Shown here in pieces: positions 6,762 to 9,672 of a stretch of 9,672 bases of DNA. The stretch comes from an uncultured Collinsella sp. Its GTDB lineage: Bacteria > Actinomycetota > Coriobacteriia > Coriobacteriales > Coriobacteriaceae. The stretch's first letter is position 1. Every line of letters begins with the position of its first letter. Below the pieces are notes generated by a model. That model saw nothing but the letters and a program-made list of their open reading frames with translations. It searched no databases and was not told the DNA's origin. The translations under genes were made by a program, and so were the position numbers. Location of the stretch: contig CABUAL010000049.1 in the NCBI GenBank assembly GCA_902489515.1, forward strand, positions 1-9,672. Reading direction: 5' to 3'.

Positions 6762-7577
6762 CTATGCCATCCCCTCGATGATCTTGGCAAGTTTTGCCGC
6801 CTGCTCGGACGCCGTTCCGTCAACGGCCTCGCACGTTTGGTCACGGTCGGGCACAAACGAGCGCACGACCTGTGTCGGCGACCCGGCAAGACCGCAACGC
6901 GCGGGGTCGGCGTTCACGTCGGCGGCACTGACCACGCGCACGTCCGCCTCCTCCGCCGCGCGGATACCGGCAATACTCGGCATACGCAACTGGCCAATCT
7001 CCTTGGCAGTCGTCATCGCGCACGGCATCTCAAGGTACACCGTCTCCTCGCCGGCATCGCATCCGTGAACGAGCGCCAGCGAGCCACAGGTCGTAAAGCC
7101 CGCGCTCTGCACGCAGCTCACGTCGGTCACGCAGGGAATATCAAAGGCACCGGCAAGCTCGGGACCAATCTGGGCCGTATCGCCATCCACCGCCATCTTG
7201 CCGCAGATGAGCAGGTCGAAGTCCTCGTCGAGCGCCTCGATGCCGCACTTGAGGGCATAGGTGGTTGCCAGGGTATCGGCACCTGCAAAGGCGCGATCGG
7301 TCAGCAGCAGCGCGTCGTCGGCACCGCGGGCGATGCAGTCGCGCAGCAGCGACTCGGTCGCGGGGATGCCCATCGACACCACCGTTACGCGCACGTCCAT
7401 GCCAAAGCCGATAAAGTCGTCTTTCAGCGCCAGCGCGCATTCCAAAGCGCTCGCATCAAAGGGATTAATGACCGCCTGCTTGCCATCGCGCACGATGGTA
7501 TTGGTCTTGGGGTCCATCTTGACCTCGGTGCTGCCCGGCACGGCCTTGACGCACACCACCATATGGAAATCGCTCAT
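6762..7577 (-). CDS. etfB: EtfB, electron transfer flavoprotein beta subunit
   Basis: The 271-residue protein has the ETF-beta opening MVVCVKAVPGSTEV, then INPFDASALECAL, the GADTLATTYAL stretch and CGKMAVDGDTAQIGPELAG, which forms part of the nucleotide and flavin pocket. The DGDTAQIGP and GADTLAT patterns resemble bifurcating-type EtfB proteins, which bind NAD and a second FAD rather than AMP; this assignment is by family resemblance. It dimerises with EtfA and passes electrons between the dehydrogenase, ferredoxin and NAD+. ATG 7577 is chosen because it lies nine bases after AAAGGGGG. A GTG at 7583 overlaps the upstream stop as GTGA but stands only three bases from that site. It is the middle gene of the three-gene operon. 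Confidence 0.92.
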   Translation of the reverse strand: MSDFHMVVCVKAVPGSTEVKMDPKTNTIVRDGKQAVINPFDASALECALALKDDFIGFGMDVRVTVVSMGIPATESLLRDCIARGADDALLLTDRAFAGADTLATTYALKCGIEALDEDFDLLICGKMAVDGDTAQIGPELAGAFDIPCVTDVSCVQSAGFTTCGSLALVHGCDAGEETVYLEMPCAMTTAKEIGQLRMPSIAGIRAAEEADVRVVSAADVNADPARCGLAGSPTQVVRSFVPDRDQTCEAVDGTASEQAAKLAKIIEGMA

Positions 7578-7579
7578 CT

Positions 7580-9181
7580 TCACGCGCCCCCTTTCTGGAC
7601 AAGCTCATCCAAGAGCTTCTCCGAAAACAGGTTGCCGCGACCCAGCTGCCCGTCGGGATCGAGCTGGAGCTTGAGCCGCGCCGACTCGACCATGGCCTCG
7701 TGACCGTACATCGTCTCTAAGAAGCCCGCCTTGATCTTGCCGACGCCATGCTCGGCAGAAACGGCACCGCCCATGGCCGTTACCTCCGCAGCCCACTGGG
7801 CAAACAGCTCGCCACCGCGACGGTAGTCCTGCGCATCGCGCGGCAGGATGTTCACATGCAGATGGTTGTTACCGATGTGCCCCCAGGCAGCAGATTCAAG
7901 CCCGCTTTCGGCCAACGTGCAGCGATAAAGGGCGATGACATCGCCCAAGCGTGCCTTGGGCACCGACATGTCAGAGCCCAGTTTGGTGATGGTGGGATCC
8001 GTGCGGCGACGCTCGTCGATAAGCATATTGACGCTCTCGGGGACCGCATGGCGGAAGAACCGCTGGCACTCGCGATCAACCTCGGTGCGCGCGACCCATG
8101 TCGCATCGTCGCGGCCACCCGCAAACTCGAGCACCCATCCCAGGTGGTACAGTTCCTCGGTCGCCTGGGCCTCGTCATCGCAGTCGAGCTCCACGTACAC
8201 ACAGACCTTGGCCTCTTTGTCGAGCGCCGGCAGCGAGGCAAACGCCGTCGACTGCTCGCGCTGGCGACGTAGAATATCCAGGGCGCCAGCGTCGAAGTAC
8301 TCGATGGCAGCCGCATGGGACAGGACAGGACGCACGGAATCGGTAAAGGACACGGCCTTGTCTTCGCTATCGAAAAAGCAGCTCACACCCCAAACGACCG
8401 CAGGCGCCGCCTGCAGGGCAATCTCGAGCTCGGTGATAACGCCGAGCGTGCCGCAAGCACCGATAAAGAGGTCGATGGCGTCCATTTCGTCCGCAACGAA
8501 ATAGCCTGAGGCATTTTTTGTCTTGGGCATGGTATAGCCGGGAAGATCGAGCTCGAGCGTACGACCCACTGCCGTCACGAGCGACAGGTGGCGGCCCTGG
8601 GCAAAAGCCTCGCCGCGCTGAAGCTCAAGCAAATCGCCATCAGCCAGCGCGACGTGGAGTCCCGTGATATGTGGGCGCATGGGACCGTAGGCGTAGCTGC
8701 GGGCACCAGAGGCGTTACATGCCGCCATGCCGCCCAGACAGGCAGATGCCTCAGTGGGATCGGTGGGAAAGAACTGCTCGGGGGCCTCTTGGAACTCCTC
8801 GTAGGCCTCAAGCGATGCCTGGTCCCAACCAGCAGTCGGCAGCACCTTCTTGCTCAGCTGTTTGCGCAGCTCCGAGAGCACAACGCCCGGCTCCACGCGC
8901 AGCAGAAATTGGCCTTGTTCATCGCGGCGAAGGCCCAAGTAGCGATTCATACGGGAAGTATTGAGGATATGCCCGCCGTGGGGCACGGCACCGGCGGCAA
9001 GGCCGGTTCGGGCGCCCTGAACCGTTACCGGGACACGCTCGGCATGGAGCTTTTCCAAAATGGCACGGACCTCGTCTTCCGTTGTCGGAAACGAGATGCT
9101 CGAGGCCTCGCCCGATGCGCGAGACTCGTCGCGACCATACTCTTCGAACTCGTCGGTGAAGGGTTTGATGGTTGCAGACAC
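7580..9181 (-). CDS. FAD-linked 2-hydroxyacid (probably D-lactate) dehydrogenase, GlcD/LctD type
   Basis: The 533-residue protein has the FAD_binding_4 and FAD-oxidase C-terminal domains of GlcD and LctD. Visible motifs are GARTGLAAGAVPHGG (57-70 region), PTDPTEASACLGG (139-151), GACGTLGVIT (241-250), the metal-site GHIGNNHLHVN (434-444), SAEHGVGKIK (475-484) and LDPDGQLGRGNLF (507-519). The family oxidises D-lactate, glycolate or 2-hydroxyglutarate to the oxoacid with FAD. The adjacent etfBA, with a ferredoxin-type EtfA, points to the LDH-EtfAB complex, so lactate is the favoured substrate but not proven. The acidic segment around residues 119-137 looks like an insertion and helps explain a length above the usual 460-500. 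GTG 9181 follows GGGGGAG. It is the first gene of the operon. Confidence 0.9.
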   Translation of the reverse strand: MSATIKPFTDEFEEYGRDESRASGEASSISFPTTEDEVRAILEKLHAERVPVTVQGARTGLAAGAVPHGGHILNTSRMNRYLGLRRDEQGQFLLRVEPGVVLSELRKQLSKKVLPTAGWDQASLEAYEEFQEAPEQFFPTDPTEASACLGGMAACNASGARSYAYGPMRPHITGLHVALADGDLLELQRGEAFAQGRHLSLVTAVGRTLELDLPGYTMPKTKNASGYFVADEMDAIDLFIGACGTLGVITELEIALQAAPAVVWGVSCFFDSEDKAVSFTDSVRPVLSHAAAIEYFDAGALDILRRQREQSTAFASLPALDKEAKVCVYVELDCDDEAQATEELYHLGWVLEFAGGRDDATWVARTEVDRECQRFFRHAVPESVNMLIDERRRTDPTITKLGSDMSVPKARLGDVIALYRCTLAESGLESAAWGHIGNNHLHVNILPRDAQDYRRGGELFAQWAAEVTAMGGAVSAEHGVGKIKAGFLETMYGHEAMVESARLKLQLDPDGQLGRGNLFSEKLLDELVQKGGA

Positions 9182-9251
9182 GCGAACTCCCCCTTTAGCT
9201 AACTACAGTGTTTGCAGGGAGATGTTACCGCATCGTTTCGTCGACGTGTTC

Positions 9252-9262
9252 GAGACCGTCTC
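9252..9262. promoter_or_regulatory. Perfect dyad, candidate operator of the LDH-Etf operon
   Basis: GAGAC and GTCTC flank a single central base. The dyad begins immediately downstream of the candidate -10 hexamer of the operon promoter and so would cover its transcription start, a common place for a repressor. No regulator gene is present to pair with it. Confidence 0.4.
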
Positions 9263-9291
9263 CATAATTGGCGATTTTTACGTTCGTGCAA
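9263..9291 (-). promoter_or_regulatory. Candidate promoter of the LDH-etfB-etfA operon
   Basis: On the - strand TTGCAC (9291-9286) and ATTATG (9268-9263) are separated by 17 bases. The -35 fits consensus well, the -10 less so. It would give a leader of about 75 bases before GTG 9181. Confidence 0.4.
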
Positions 9292-9365
9292 TTCGGCGAG
9301 CGGCTTGATTTCCTCGGCAGACGATGCTTTTGACACATATGGCCCCGCCGTCGCCGACCGCGCGA

Positions 9366-9394
9366 TTGTCGCTTGAAAAAAGTTGGAGTATTTT
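9366..9394 (+). promoter_or_regulatory. Candidate promoter for the truncated last gene
   Basis: TTGTCG (9366-9371) and TATTTT (9389-9394) are 17 bases apart, each matching four of six consensus positions. Transcription from here would give a leader of about 125 bases. AT-rich tracts nearby make a chance match possible. Confidence 0.35.
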
Positions 9395-9483
9395 TTGCCG
9401 CCTTTTACCTGCGGAGACACCAATCCGTCAAGCATTTGGTCAGCAATTGGTCAAGTAGTGGCTGATACCGTCGGCATCGACAG

Positions 9484-9505
9484 CCAAAACCGACAGAAGT
9501 TTTGG
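9484..9505 (+). repeat. Hairpin in the leader of the truncated gene
   Basis: CCAAAAC (9484-9490) and GTTTTGG (9499-9505) pair perfectly over seven bases around an 8-base loop. The hairpin ends about 11 bases before the GGGAGG ribosome binding site. No T-run follows, so it is not a terminator; it may affect translation or be an operator. Confidence 0.45.
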
Positions 9506-9527
9506 CCCCAGAAGCAGGGAGGTTCCC

Positions 9528-9672
9528 ATGGCATATTACTGGCCCCAGTACGGCATCGCCATCGAAGTCGACGACGATCCCCATCTCCTGCCTTTCGACG
9601 AAGAGGCATTCCCCGATACGACGGTCTACCACGTTACCACCGAGCGACGACCCGGGCCTGCAAAGTGGGGTG
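9528..9672 (+). CDS. Unidentified protein, 5' end only
   Basis: An open frame starts at ATG 9528, with GGGAGG six bases upstream, and runs 48 codons off the window edge. The visible protein begins MAYYWPQYGIAIEVDDD and continues acidic, with PFDEEAFPDTT and VYHVTTERR. It has no signal peptide or membrane segment. The WPQYGIAIEVD stretch is reminiscent of the acidic core strand of PD-(D/E)xK-type or DUF559-like proteins, but nothing more of that fold can be seen, so I assign no function. The frame is closed upstream by a TAG at 9456-9458, and the codons between encode nothing recognisable, so the ATG is the likely start. Confidence 0.65.
   Translation, partial: MAYYWPQYGIAIEVDDDPHLLPFDEEAFPDTTVYHVTTERRPGPAKWG

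Larger units (their letters stand above)
9182..9527. other. 346-base divergent intergenic region
   Basis: This gap separates the LDH-Etf operon (leftward) from the truncated gene (rightward). It holds the operon promoter and dyad near 9252-9291, a candidate rightward promoter at 9366-9394, and two direct TTGGTCA copies (9436-9442 and 9447-9453) 11 bases apart. It also holds a hairpin at 9484-9505. A 78-codon - strand reading frame (9435-9199) spans much of it but lacks a ribosome binding site. Confidence 0.5.

Noticed and set aside
6837..7703. 288-codon + strand frame opposite etfB
   Set aside because: It crosses from the reverse complement of etfB into the dehydrogenase gene and has no recognisable motif; the - strand genes are unambiguous.
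9376..9396. A6 and T6 runs flanking GTTGGAGTA, read as a terminator
   Set aside because: An A-T stem of six bases is too weak, and no gene ends near it on +; part of it is better read as a -10 region.

Overview
The window looks like a chromosomal stretch of a high-GC anaerobic actinobacterium, most plausibly class Coriobacteriia (Collinsella-like). This rests on GC-rich third positions, strong AGGAGG-type ribosome binding sites, and an electron-transfer-flavoprotein-linked hydroxyacid dehydrogenase of a kind found in strict anaerobes. It is inference from sequence style and gene content; no rRNA or marker gene is present. I see no mobile element, CRISPR array or tRNA.

Layout. A perfect-stem intrinsic terminator (40-76) is followed almost at once by a DMT/EamA-family transporter on + (102-1037). 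A convergent block on - then holds a membrane-anchored GGDEF diguanylate cyclase (1137-2279), a 2-keto-3-deoxygluconate permease-family transporter (2348-3463) and an overlapping azlC-azlD pair for branched-chain amino acid export (3605-4610). Divergent from azlC is an HD-domain phosphohydrolase on + (4747-5559). Its stop codon overlaps that of the next - strand operon.

That operon (9181 down to 5556) is the metabolic centrepiece: a GlcD/D-lactate-dehydrogenase-type FAD oxidoreductase, then etfB, then an etfA with an N-terminal eight-cysteine ferredoxin domain. The genes are packed with gaps of 0-2 bases. The set matches the LDH-EtfAB electron-confurcating lactate dehydrogenase described from Acetobacterium woodii, in which oxidation of a 2-hydroxyacid is coupled to NAD+ reduction with reduced ferredoxin as co-donor. 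Lactate as the substrate here is an inference; no lactate permease or racemase lies in the window.

The last 490 bases are a 346-base intergenic region with several short dyads and repeats and two candidate divergent promoters, followed by the start of an unidentified + strand gene cut by the window edge (9528-9672).

Apart from the LDH-Etf module, the genes are ordinary accessory and transport genes. I did not find a clearly undescribed multi-gene system. The best leads are regulatory: a dyad over the likely start of the LDH-Etf operon, a 10-bp tandem repeat ahead of the HD gene, a terminator sitting just before the DMT gene, and the structured leader of the truncated last gene.
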